Shown here piece by piece: positions 9,954 to 19,050 of a stretch of 32,530 nucleotides of DNA (positions are counted from its first letter, which is position 1; the number at the start of each line of letters is the position of its first letter). A program made the position numbers and the translations under genes. The stretch spans positions 1,207,521 to 1,240,050 of the forward strand of contig JAHNZQ020000172.1 in the NCBI GenBank assembly GCA_019155205.2. The letters are read 5' to 3'. Under the pieces are notes generated by a model, which saw nothing but the letters and a program-made list of their open reading frames with translations, ran no database searches and was not told the origin of the DNA. This DNA comes from Gracilaria vermiculophylla. Its lineage: Eukaryota > Rhodophyta > Florideophyceae > Gracilariales > Gracilariaceae.

Positions 9954-11241
9954 CAGTGCGTTTCAAAAGTATGGGACAGTGCAAAAGCTCGCCAAAATAT
10001 GGATTTTTGCCTACTGTAGCCACCCCCATTCGTTTAAACCCTCAAAAACGCGTTTCAAAATTATAGGACATTTCAAACTCACGCGTGATTATTTCCACAA
10101 CAAGTTGTTTTCTTTCCTCAAAAAGGCATACAATCTTCTATATTAAAAGCTAATAACACAATACTTCAATCAGTACCATAGTTCTATACTTTTTGTTCCT
10201 GTTTTTATCTCATTTTCCTGAATATTTACTGTAATATAAACAGAAAGTTTTATTGATAGCCTGATAATGCTCAGCTGCAACATTATGCATAACGTTGTGC
10301 AAGAATATTATCCCGGCTATGTATTTTACACTTAAAATCTCATAAAATGAACGATACATTTACAGAAAATGAATAAAATGGTAATGAAAAACGCTTCAAA
10401 ATTCTTTTGGATTATAAAACGGAACATCAATTCTATTTGGATGCTGCAAATAAATAAAAAATGCTGCCACAGTGTGCAATGAGTATTGAAAAAAAAGAAA
10501 ACTGCGATAAGAATTTATCCTAAATTGAGGAAAACTTTGATTGTGATGAACAACAGTGTCATTTCTATGTCTATCCTAAGCAAAAAGGATCAAACAAAAT
10601 TTGAACGAATAAAAGTTCTATGAAAGTTTATATTATGTCATGCACTGGACTCTAGATAAAAATAACTACATATAGAGCCTTTGAAGCACGTATTATAAAC
10701 TCAAAAAGGCTTCCAAATGCTTTCACACAACGTTTTATAAAATTTTACATATCTGATCAGAAATGGAAACTGGTTTTTCACTAAGATAGCGCCGTTCTTT
10801 ACCAGTCTTTAGCAATGAAAAACGTCCCTTGCTTGCTAGGAAGTAATGTAAAGCAGCTACTTTCGCGTTAAGTTCACCTAAACCCTTTTGAAAATGAATA
10901 AGATGTACTCGTTAGAATGATTTATGGCCATTTTAGGCCATTCTGTACAGGTTTTGATTAAATCCAAAGTAGTGGAAATAGCGCGAAAACTATGAATATT
11001 TTAAGTATGGGACGTTAGAGAAACGCGTGGCAAAAGCGTTGAGTTAGTATTACTTAGTGCACAAAAGCGAAAATCAACTACTGAAGAAGGCAAAATGAAG
11101 TAAGCAAGTGAAATGTCCTATGATTTTGAAACGGTTTTTTAACTTAAAACATTTTTGAAAACTGATTTTGTTCGCGCTACAGTACTAAAAACGATGATTT
11201 GCATCACAATGCCAGGTGTCTTATACTTTTGAAACAGACTT
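9954..11241. mobile_element. Decayed Tc1-type element with double (outer and inner) inverted repeats
   Basis: The outer ends (9,954-about 9,978 and 11,241-about 11,217) share GTTTCAAAAGTAT and are flanked by TA at 9,952-9,953 and 11,242-11,243. Inner copies at 10,051-10,075 and 11,109-11,133 match in inverted orientation at 24 of 25 bases. Two motif copies per end are the IR/DR arrangement seen in some Tc1-like transposons, where each copy binds transposase. The interior is AT-rich with no long ORF; one minus-strand stretch of about 48 open codons (10,740-10,885) has no recognised motif. It is either a fully decayed autonomous copy or a non-autonomous derivative. Confidence 0.65.
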
Positions 11242-11389
11242 TACATTAGTGTGCGCTGTGCACGTGGAGCATTACGGACTGACTAAGATTTTGACATTCG
11301 CGCGAGTCCATCTGTCACGTTCACGGAACGATGAGTGCGTAAATGCAAATAATATCAGTTTCGGAAATGCTCGCCATTGCCCGCCATTA

Positions 11390-11800
11390 CTGCTCCCGTC
11401 CTCACCCCCGACACCATACCCATCCTCGCTGCTCCTACCGTCGTCGCCGCTCCCACCTTCGTCATCGCTACCACCCTCCTCTTCGCCGCCGCTGCCTCAG
11501 CGTACGCAGCCGCGCAGCGCCCACGTACGCAGCTGCAGCAGCGCCACCGCTACCGCCACCGCGGCCGCCGTAGCCGCAGCCGCCACTGCAGATGTCGTCC
11601 CCGCATTCTTGCCCCCCGCCGTCCTCCCACCCGTCGTCCACGCCACCGCCACCTCAGCGCGCCCCGCCTAACCACGCCGAGATGCGCAGCACCAGGAGTG
11701 CCGCCGCCGCCGCCGCCGCCTCCGTTCCCCCTATAGTCCTCCACTCCACCACCCACATGCACAGCCCCGGCAACGCCGCCGCTGCCGCCGCACCCATCCT
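11390..11800. repeat. GC-rich cryptic trinucleotide simple sequence
   Basis: Irregular runs of GCC, ACC, CCG, GCA and TCC triplets fill about 400 bases. All three plus frames stay open for long distances and encode Pro/Ala/Ser, His/Arg or Thr/Arg low-complexity strings, which is what such composition gives by itself. No frame has flanking domains, so no gene is called. Confidence 0.6.
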
Positions 11801-12373
11801 CATCTAGGAACGAGAAGGGAAAAGTGGCCAACGTCGGGCTCATTACCGGCACCGTCGGCGCTCAATACCCGTGCGCTCCGGGCAGACGCTTGCATAGCAC
11901 GAGGCAGCGTGTGCTGTGCTCTGCACTCTTTCCCCACATTGGCTTCGAAGCTTCTACCGCCTACAAAACGGCTCTGAAGTGACAGGGTGACCTTCAGATT
12001 TCATTTACCGACAGAGGATATCCCTGTCACAGGTCGTGCAGGTGATGCACAAACAGGATGTAGAACATCAGTTTTGTCTGTTTCAAGCACAGTACTATGT
12101 GACACTGTCTCAGGAAAGTGAGAAAGTGATTGCGGGAGAGAATGGTAATCGTTATTCGTGGTTAACTTCCACCATTCATTATGTCACAGCGATTATCGAA
12201 TTAAGACTTGTTGCGAAACTCGGTATAAGTTGCTCCTTGACTCGAATAAAATGAATACCATTGAACATGAATGAGTACATTAGTATATTGCACATACTAC
12301 TAGAACAAAGCCGTTGTTGGAGAAGGTGCCTGTGCTGTCACTGCCAACTAAATGTTCCGGGGACCATGGGCTG
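11801..12373. other. No gene recognised (11,801-12,373)
   Basis: Unique-looking sequence between the simple-sequence block and the LTR. A 72-codon frame at 12,036-12,254 has no recognisable motif and is not called. Confidence 0.4.
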
Positions 12374-12874
12374 TGTTGAATGTTGACTTTGTGTAGTACC
12401 CGTGTGCAGCTGTGCTATTCGGCACGTTGTTCACTACCATATGGTTTGCAGGTGTACACATTGCATACTCAGCTTAATGTACACCAGATATGGTCTAGTG
12501 TAATGTGCCTCGTAATGGTAACTATACACACACATTGCTGTATGGACACGAGTGGTGGCGGAATACAGAGAGTGTAAGGTGGTTGAGTGAATTTGTGCAT
12601 TGTCATGGTCTCGTGAATGTACGCAACTCTTATGCCTTGTTGTGCCTTGCTGTTGTAAGCATTATTGAATTGTGGCTAGTACATTTATGTCATGTTACAA
12701 TATGATTGGTAGTATTGAGTGTCTTGCCTTTTTAGTGTAATTTCTAATGCAACCTAGTCGGTGCGACTGAGCCACTATATAAGTCGTGGTCGAGGCACCT
12801 CCAAGTAAATCCAAGCCAGAGCTGGCGGACATTCTTAACATCCCTCCAAACTTCCCTTGCCCCTCTGACCTCCA
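12374..12874 (+). repeat. Copia-type LTR, 501 bp
   Basis: It starts TGTTG and ends CA, with a TATATAAG box at 12,776-12,783, and is followed after three bases by a primer-binding site complementary to initiator tRNA-Met. The first 19 bases match the LTR start at 32,405 at 17 positions. No second copy of this LTR is seen downstream within the window, so it is a 5' LTR whose element is truncated or continues across the assembly gap. Confidence 0.65.
12776..12783 (+). promoter_or_regulatory. TATA box of the LTR
   Basis: TATATAAG lies about 95 bases before the LTR end, which leaves room for R and U5 in the expected order. Confidence 0.6.
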
Positions 12875-12877
12875 GTA

Positions 12878-12892
12878 GGTTATGGGCCCAGC
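12878..12892 (+). promoter_or_regulatory. Copia primer-binding site (initiator tRNA-Met half-molecule)
   Basis: GGTTATGGGCCCAGC is complementary to the anticodon-arm region of eukaryotic initiator tRNA-Met. The same internal site, not the tRNA 3' end, primes reverse transcription in Drosophila copia. Position directly after the LTR supports the call. Confidence 0.75.
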
Positions 12893-13685
12893 CCCGCTGA
12901 CCTCTGCCGCTATCCTTCATCTGTTGCCGCTCTCCCTCACCGCCGTTCACTCGCTTCGCTGTTTCTGTATCTTGTTGCATCGTGTTTGTTGATCTTGTTG
13001 TTGGTCGGTGTTGTACCGTTCTTTCGTTTCGCATTTCTGTCTAAGGACCTTGTGTTTGTGGTGGTTCGACGATTAATTTCTATCGTGATTGTGTTTTAGC
13101 CTTCGCTTTAGCCGTTGTTGTCGATTGCTACTCGTTTCGTTTGGTCTCCCTCTGTTTTTGTAATTGGGATCCCCTCGTCGTGTTTGCGGGTTCTGATCCG
13201 AGAGGCTGAGGACCGTATTTTTTTGTTGAAGTCTGGGCACTATCGTGTTGTGTCTCAGCAGTTTGTGTGAAATCTGGGATTTTTGATTCTCAGTTTGTGT
13301 GTTTTTGTGTCCTCACTTGGTGACCAGTGCGACGAGCGGTTGATCCGTGGTACTTTGGGTGATTCCTGGTACTGCGGGGACGTTAGCCCGGCGACTTGAT
13401 CCAAAGCAGGTGTTTCTGTCAAGCGTGCTCCCCACCGGTTCTACTTTTGTAGGGCAGATAACGGTGTTGGTCGAAGGACCTGGCGAGTACCGCGGGATCA
13501 CCTGTGGACGGGGTGTCGTGGCGTACTGCACTTGGTCGGTGTGGATCTGTGTGTGACCCTGACTCTGGGTCGGGTGCTTGGAATGTTGCGAACGATACCC
13601 ATAACTAGCTTTTGATCCGGGGACCCAGGTCTTCCGGGGAGGTGACGTGGCACAGGCTTACCTCCGGTGAAGCCGCGAGTTACCT
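12893..13685. other. Leader-like non-coding sequence after the LTR
   Basis: No ORF with retroelement motifs was found on the plus strand. The 5' part is pyrimidine-rich, then GT-rich. A second primer-site-like string (TTGGTGACC, 13,319-13,327) occurs but without a recognisable LTR end. The stretch is best read as the untranslated leader of the LTR element, possibly joined to other repeats. Confidence 0.4.
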
Positions 13686-13688
13686 TTA

Positions 13689-13961
13689 CTGGTTCTCGTC
13701 TGCAGCGTACCTGGGGGTCAAAGTAGCTTCCGTTTGAGGTTTTGCAAGTTCTTGCAAGAGACCAGAGAGGGCTAACTTGGTGAAGACATATCTTTGGTCA
13801 TTAACCATCCTCTGGAAGTCTTGTAAAGAGCGACGCACCTTCTCCTTGAGCGTAGGAGGAGGCAGACAGAAGAAAGCGCTTTCTACCCGGAAGAGCTCCG
13901 GGGGTCAGAGGTCCGACCTCTAGGGTGCGCGGATTGCTGCTGGTGATCCTGCCTGTGCCAT
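13689..13961 (-). pseudogene. Possible coding relic, gag-like or unknown
   Basis: On the minus strand an ATG at 13,961 opens a frame (MAQAGSPAAIRAP) that meets two stops within 19 codons, then stays open for 72 codons with a protein-like composition (for example LKEKVRRSLQDFQRMVNDQR) up to TAA at 13,686-13,688. The open part looks amphipathic and helical. I do not recognise the family. It lies next to the truncated end of the copia element but is not a continuation of its pol. Confidence 0.3.
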
Positions 13962-14003
13962 CCGTCTATTGATCTTATTGCAATATCTGGTCGACAAGTG
14001 TTC

Positions 14004-14103
14004 NNNNNNNNNNNNNNNNNNNNNNNNNNNNNNNNNNNNNNNNNNNNNNNNNNNNNNNNNNNNNNNNNNNNNNNNNNNNNNNNNNNNNNNNNNNNNNNNN
14101 NNN
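14004..14103. other. Assembly gap of 100 N with duplicated edges
   Basis: Exactly 100 N, the conventional placeholder for unknown length. The 33 bases before it (13,971-14,003) are identical to the 33 bases after it (14,104-14,136). This is best explained by two contigs that overlap and were not merged. Confidence 0.95.
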
Positions 14104-17100
14104 GATCTTATTGCAATATCTGGTCGACAAGTGTTCGAGAGTTATATCAGAGTGCCAACACGTTTCTTGTACGGAAGGCCTTTTACTTTTTCATCCCGCA
14201 CTTCATTTAACGCATAGTGTAAGATCATGGGAGTCTTCACCGGTGCATAAGATTGCATGCCAAACTGATCCAAAAGGTGAGCAATCATGCTCGCATAATG
14301 AACCTTCAATGTGCCATCTGTGCCGCGAACTACAGTCATCCTAAGGAACTTAGCATCATCCTTCTCGACACGAAGATCTACATATCTCTTTAAGAACGAT
14401 ATGACCTCCGCCAAAATCTTTGAACTCTGAGAGGCAACGAGAATATCATCCACATAGATGACCAGTACTACCAAAGAGGAATTGGTTTCCAAAAAGTATA
14501 CAGCCGGATCTCCTTGAGAGCAATTAAAGCCAAATTTGAGTAGGATAGGGTGAATGAAGTTCCGAAACGCTCTTGATGCCTGCTTCAAGCCGTATATGGC
14601 GCGTTTGAGCTTCAGCACTTGACCTTCACTTCCTTGGACCTCAAAGCCTGGGAACTGTTTCATGTAGACCTCTTCATCCAACGTACCATACAAAAACGCA
14701 GCTTTGATGTCTAGAGGAGTGAGTTCCATCCCTTGGTCCACAATGATCGAAAGTACCAGCCTCACAGTAGCACACTTCACGACGGGAGAAAAGATTTCGC
14801 CGTAATCAATCCCAAATGTCTGCATGAACCCCTTCGCCACTATTCGGGCTCTGTGCCTCGTAACCACACCACAAGAGTTGCGCTTACGTCCGAAGACCCA
14901 ACGGCAGTCAATCGGAACGACATGCGGCGGACAGGTGACCAAGTCGATGACATCTCTCTCTCGTAGATTGTTCACTCCATGCGCCATTGCCAACCACCAT
15001 TGCTCTCTCTAAGGTGACTGTATAGTCTGCTCAAACGATTGTGGGAGATTGTTTTCTATAATTTCTAACAGGCAGTTTCCAATGAAACTCTCAGGTGCAT
15101 AGCGCAAGGGTGCAGAACGCTGACGAGAAGATCCCTTAAGTGGCGGTTCAACAAGAACATCAGATTCAGTTAGATTGCTGTCTTCGCCTTCAGGTCCAGT
15201 AGAACCTTCTCCCAAATATCCTTCAAAAAAAGGGACATCCATACCCATCTTTTCCGATCCATATTCCACATCATCAAAAAGGCAGTCCAAGTTCAAAGAT
15301 TCTTGGCAGTCTTCGTTTCCATTCTCAGTCTTCCAACCAAAACTTCGGTCATCAAACTTAACATCACGAGAGATAACGAAACTTCCTGAATCAGTGTAAA
15401 AGACTTTATAAGAATTAACCCTCTCAAAATCAACCAGGACCCCTTTTCTTGCTGTCGCAGCAAACTTACCACTCCTGAGCTTCTTAGGAATATGAACGTA
15501 TGCCGTGCATCCGAATATCCTAATGTGGGGCATCTTCGGTTTCATATTGCAATCAGCTTCGAAGGGGATTTTGCCAGTCGTCACAGCACTAGAAAACGTT
15601 TGGTTCTTCAAAAAGTTAGCGGTGGATACAGCTTCTGACGACAATCGCTCTCTACGAATTCCTTCGGGCAGATTACACAACATTGCCCTATTAGCGTTGT
15701 TTAGGGTTCTGTTCAGCCGTTCAGCTTTCCCGTTCGACTTCAGGCTATACGGAGCGGCTGGTTAAGAAAGTATGCCTCTTTGCTTCAGCCAATTCTGTAA
15801 CTCGTGAGATAGATACTCCTTGGCATTGTCCATACGAATTGCCCTGACTGGTTTCTGGCATAGTGCTTCAAACTCCACAATCATTTCTCTGACAGAGGCC
15901 TGTACATCTGAGCGACGATTCATGAATCGAACAAGAGAGTATGCACTGAACTCATCGTACAAAGTAGCATAATAGTTTGCTCCACCGAAAGATGTGCATT
16001 TCACTGGACCAACAACATCTGAGAGTACGTGCTCACCAGGTTCTTTGCATCGATCACGATTCACTCTAGGTCTTACGTCACGAACTGATTTCGAAATTTG
16101 GCATGCTTCAAAAGTTTCCCAGTCACAAATCTTCGTGAGGCCAAAACCATCAACCAAGGGAACAGTTGCCCTCAAATGGGCTTCATAAATGTGACCAAGA
16201 CGATTGTGTCATAGTGTCGATTTCTCAGATACGGATTGCATGATCAGTGCTTTGTTGGGATTGAGGCCAAGACTCGGACGCATAACCACTTCATAAAGTC
16301 CATGCTCATGATTTTCGATCGCTACAAGAACAGTCTCCTTATATTTCGGATCGCACTCCTTACAAAGTCTTCCGCCTCCTTCTTCCGTCACAAAGAGAAC
16401 GTTGTAACCTTTTCTCTGGAGGGAACTAACTGCCAGTGAATTACTTCTGAGGTGCGGCACAAGTCTTACCTCCATAAGGTTTAGATGCATTGGTTTGCCA
16501 GTTACAAATGCAATGCACGGAACAGTGCCTTTTCCCTTTACATCTAGCTTCGTTCCATCTCTGATTTCCACGTGAACTTTCGAGGACGGGATCACACCAG
16601 AGATAAATGCATCTGATTTATTACAAATATGCTTGGTAGCACCGGAGTCAACGAACCACTGCTCGGAAGGTCCAGTGATACAAGCAAAAAGAGCCCTTGC
16701 AACATGTAGGGCACTATCAGCGCCTCCAGCGTCCTTGCTTTCTGAACTCTCATTAATACGATGTTTAGGACGGTACTTGGGGCTCTCTGGGTTGTCATAG
16801 CAGTCCGCCTTCTTGTTATTAAACCTGTCGCAGTAGTGACACTTGCTCTTCCTCTTCCTCGAAGAGCTACTCCTTACATTTAGTGCTCTCGCGCCGTCCC
16901 CTGCAGACACATTCTTCTGAACAAACGCTTTCTTGGAAATCAGGAGAGCCACAGCATCCGATAAAGTCTTATCCATGCCTCTAATTACTTCTGCAGTTAC
17001 ATGGAACTTCTCGCGTAGCCCTCTGAGTAGCGCTCGAAGCTTTTCCGGATCATCAATAGAGTAACCAATTCCAATGAGGGTCGACTCAAGCTCTGCCAAA

Positions 17101-17510
17101 CGAGCACGGTACTGCAAGACAGACTCGTCGGCCGACATCTTCATACTCTGATACTTATCCAGAAGAGCATCTGGGCTGGACTGACTGAAACTCTGATACT
17201 GTGACTTCAAATTCCGCCAAAGCTCGGAGGGCTCCGTCATCTCCATGATAGGAGCAACACAAGAATCGCGTACCAAGAGAAGGATGGTCGACAAAGCTGT
17301 GTCTTCTCTACGGGCATACTTGTCGTATCCGGGATCCTGCGGTCCGGGCTCTTTCTCAGTACAATTGACGATAGCCCACAGCCCTTTGCTCTTCAAAACA
17401 ACTTCTAACTTCTTGGACCACATAAAGTAGTTCGACGCGGTGAGCAAAGGTAGACGAACCTTTTGAACATCAATTCCTACGGATGACTCAGAATCACCTA
17501 GGAGGTTCAT
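14104..17510 (-). pseudogene. gag-pol: Copia gag-pol, one frame, four premature stops
   Basis: The start is taken at ATG 17,510 (MNLLGDSESS); an upstream ATG at 17,588 would translate through the primer-binding site. Motifs in order: copia gag region; zinc-knuckle-like C-x2-C-x4-N-x4-C (16,841-16,800) in which Asn replaces the usual His; protease VDSGATKH (about 16,649); integrase zinc finger (RLGH then CDWETFEAC), core Asp in LSDVVGP and MDNAKEY, Glu in NGKAERLNRT; RT with IKAAFLYG and YVDDILVAS. Stops lie at 16,209-16,211 (TGA), 15,762-15,764 (TAA), 15,009-15,011 (TAG) and 14,142-14,144 (TAA). Sequence on both sides of each stop remains in the same frame and still resembles the family, so these are point nonsense changes. 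Confidence 0.85.
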
Positions 17511-17568
17511 AGTGGAAACTTGGGCAGCACAAACAAGACGAATAAAACTCACAACAGTTGAACAGAGT

Positions 17569-17582
17569 CTGGGCCCATGACC
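17569..17582 (-). promoter_or_regulatory. Primer-binding site of the copia element
   Basis: GGTCATGGGCCCAG differs at one base from the initiator tRNA-Met complementary site at 12,878, and lies about 60 bases upstream of the gag start at 17,510. Confidence 0.6.
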
Positions 17583-17801
17583 TTTCACAGGTTTGTCAAT
17601 CAGCTTATCACTTATCTTTACTCACAAGACATCCAGAATGGTTCTTATGTAGTCGTCGAGGGACGTAGTGCGAACAAAATATCTTCTAGATATCATCAGC
17701 GTACATGACAATTCAATCTAACGAGATACCTGTAAACAGAATGTATAGAATGTAAATAAGCATGTAAACAATTCACTCAGGCAAACAATTCACTATTAAC
17801 A
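17583..17801 (-). repeat. Candidate 5' LTR of the copia element
   Basis: The minus strand reads TGTTAATAG from 17,801, a normal LTR start, and ends at the primer-binding site. The 3' end does not show a clear CA, and there is no second LTR for comparison, so both limits are tentative. Confidence 0.35.
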
Positions 17802-18052
17802 TCTCTATACTGGGGCTGAAATTCTTAGGGAAAACCGTGTATGCCACGATTGATAATCGACAATCTCCGGGCGCATGTGTAAGCGCGTCCTGATTTTAGC
17901 CAGCTTGCATGAGTGCCTCAAATATCCTTTTAACGGCTAAAGTAGGGGTTGTATTTTTGATGATGATGTTTATCGATTTATTCCTTTATCCCTTTCCCTA
18001 ACCCTTTCCGCTGCCTTGCGCAACCGCTCTGCGAGACGGCCGCAAGAAAAAC
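17802..18052. other. No gene recognised (17,802-18,052)
   Basis: Sequence between the copia LTR and the duplicated unit of copy B. No motif noticed. Confidence 0.4.
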
Positions 18053-18193
18053 AATGAATTTTCTACTTCGCCACCTTCATTCACCTCCGAACGGCACATC
18101 AGTTCCATCTTTCAAAATGATTGGTCTCTGGTTGCAACAATTATTCGTCAAGCTCAAAGCACTGAGCGACAATAAAAAGAAACTAATCATTCG
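18053..18193 (+). promoter_or_regulatory. 5' flank of copy B, conserved with gene A
   Basis: It carries the same ordered blocks as the flank of gene A, ending CATTCG directly before ATGACA; gene A has TATTCG there. This shows that the duplication included the upstream region. Confidence 0.5.
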
Positions 18194-18580
18194 ATGACAT
18201 AGAAGTCGCTGTCTTCGCTGGTAGTTCATGAACATGGATTTCCGTATTGCGGTGTAGACGATGGTTCGCTGGTGAAGTGTTTCCTCGAAATGACAACACC
18301 AATTTCTGTTCTACGCGTCGTCGAAGAAGAATTTGACACTCTTATATTTTTCAGCAGGATGAATGTGGGCACGGACTTGAGAGACGTAGATGCTAATTTT
18401 TTTACTCAGTTCACCCCGACGGTGAGAATGTGTCCCAATCCCAGAACTTTCACTATGCCAATAGACGAAATGGTGCTCTGCACCAGAGGATTTGCCAATG
18501 AACCCTTTTTAGGCTCAAACTGCTCATCTCTCTTATTGTGTAATAATCTGCACTTAAGGCTGGCTTGTAAGCGTAGTTGA
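18194..18580 (+). pseudogene. Copy B of gene A: likely pseudogene of a secreted protein
   Basis: The aligned start is ATG at 18,194, but codon 3 is TAG. Downstream the frame is open to TGA at 18,578-18,580 and keeps 34 of 70 residues identical to gene A without gaps, including the three Cys (VKC, RMCPN, VLC) and LRVV, TPxxR and FTxP patches. The region matching the signal-peptide core in gene A is no longer hydrophobic (VVHEHGFPY). The next in-frame ATG is after the signal region, so a secreted product is unlikely. The C-terminal 30 residues differ from gene A. An alternative is a gene with a different first exon, since no frameshift is present in the conserved part. Confidence 0.65.
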
Positions 18581-18761
18581 TCATCGTGAAATGGAGCCAT
18601 TGAGTTCACCAAGTCGTATTGAAGCAATCCGGCGCAATGGAAGTGTTGTGTTATTTCCAATATCCATTTCTGGTGAATGATATCCAATCGGCGGCCCTAA
18701 ACCGGCTTCTCGTAGATATTACTTCTGTGCCAGGATCCGGATGCGGGTTCTCTATGCAAAC
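18581..18761. other. No gene recognised (18,581-18,761)
   Basis: Only incidental short frames. The stretch separates copy B from the SINE-like repeat. Confidence 0.4.
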
Positions 18762-18865
18762 TCGTGTGACACCTATAGCGAACCAGCGCAGGAGCGCCGG
18801 AGCTGCTCAACTGCTCTTGAATAGTTATGGGCCCAGATACAGAGGTCGCGGGCTCAAGCCCCGCC
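18762..18865 (+). repeat. tRNA-like (SINE-like) repeat, copy 1
   Basis: An A-box-like TAGCGAACCAGC at 18,776-18,787 is followed by a well-formed T arm (5-bp stem GCGGG/CCCGC, 7-base loop, 18,848-18,864) holding a B-box-like GGCTCAAGCCC. The first 59 bases recur at 18,991. An anticodon arm could not be folded convincingly, which favours a tRNA-derived SINE over a tRNA gene. The internal GTTATGGGCCCAG string resembles a copia primer site but is better read as part of this tRNA-like unit. Confidence 0.45.
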
Positions 18866-18990
18866 GTGGTTCAAATAAGATCTTTGTATGCTGCCACTTA
18901 GATCGCGGTGCACTGTGAGATATTCTCTGCCCGGCTGAGAGCACAGCTTGAGATAGGCCGACGTCCTCATTAAAAGAGTAGTAAGAGAAG

Positions 18991-19050
18991 TCGTGTGACA
19001 CGTACAGCGAACCAGACCAGGAGCGCCGGAGCTGATCAACTGCTTCTTCA
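18991..19050 (+). repeat. SINE-like repeat, copy 2 (head only)
   Basis: It matches 18,762-18,820 at about 52 of 59 positions, sharing GTGTGACAC, AGCGAACCAG and AGGAGCGCCGGAGCTG. The T-arm part of copy 1 is missing here. Confidence 0.6.

Larger units (their letters stand above)
13971..17801 (-). mobile_element. Ty1/copia retrotransposon, 3'-truncated, inactivated
   Basis: From right to left: candidate 5' LTR (17,801-17,583), primer-binding site, gag, protease, integrase and RT in a single frame. The RT frame reaches the assembly gap and, if the duplicated edge is an overlap, ends at 13,971, just before the RNase H domain. The RNase H domain and 3' LTR are missing. Four stops interrupt the frame and no frameshift is seen over about 3.4 kb. 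Confidence 0.85.

Noticed and set aside
11216..11852. Several long frames on both strands (Pro/Ala-rich, His/Arg-rich, Gly-rich)
   Set aside because: They all arise from the same GC-rich triplet simple sequence; none has flanking conserved domains.
2594..17510. Reassigned stop codons as the reason for in-frame stops in the retroelements
   Set aside because: All three stop codons occur inside the frames at positions where families have different residues, and genes A, B and C appear to end at TAA, TGA and TAG. Ordinary nonsense decay is simpler.
18823..18836. A third copia primer-binding site (GTTATGGGCCCAG)
   Set aside because: GGGCCC is self-complementary, and the following bases match the sense strand of a tRNA variable region and T arm, so it belongs to the tRNA-like repeat; no LTR end precedes it.
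18776..18872. A functional tRNA gene
   Set aside because: The T arm folds, but the acceptor stem has mismatches and no anticodon arm forms. A SINE-like origin fits better.
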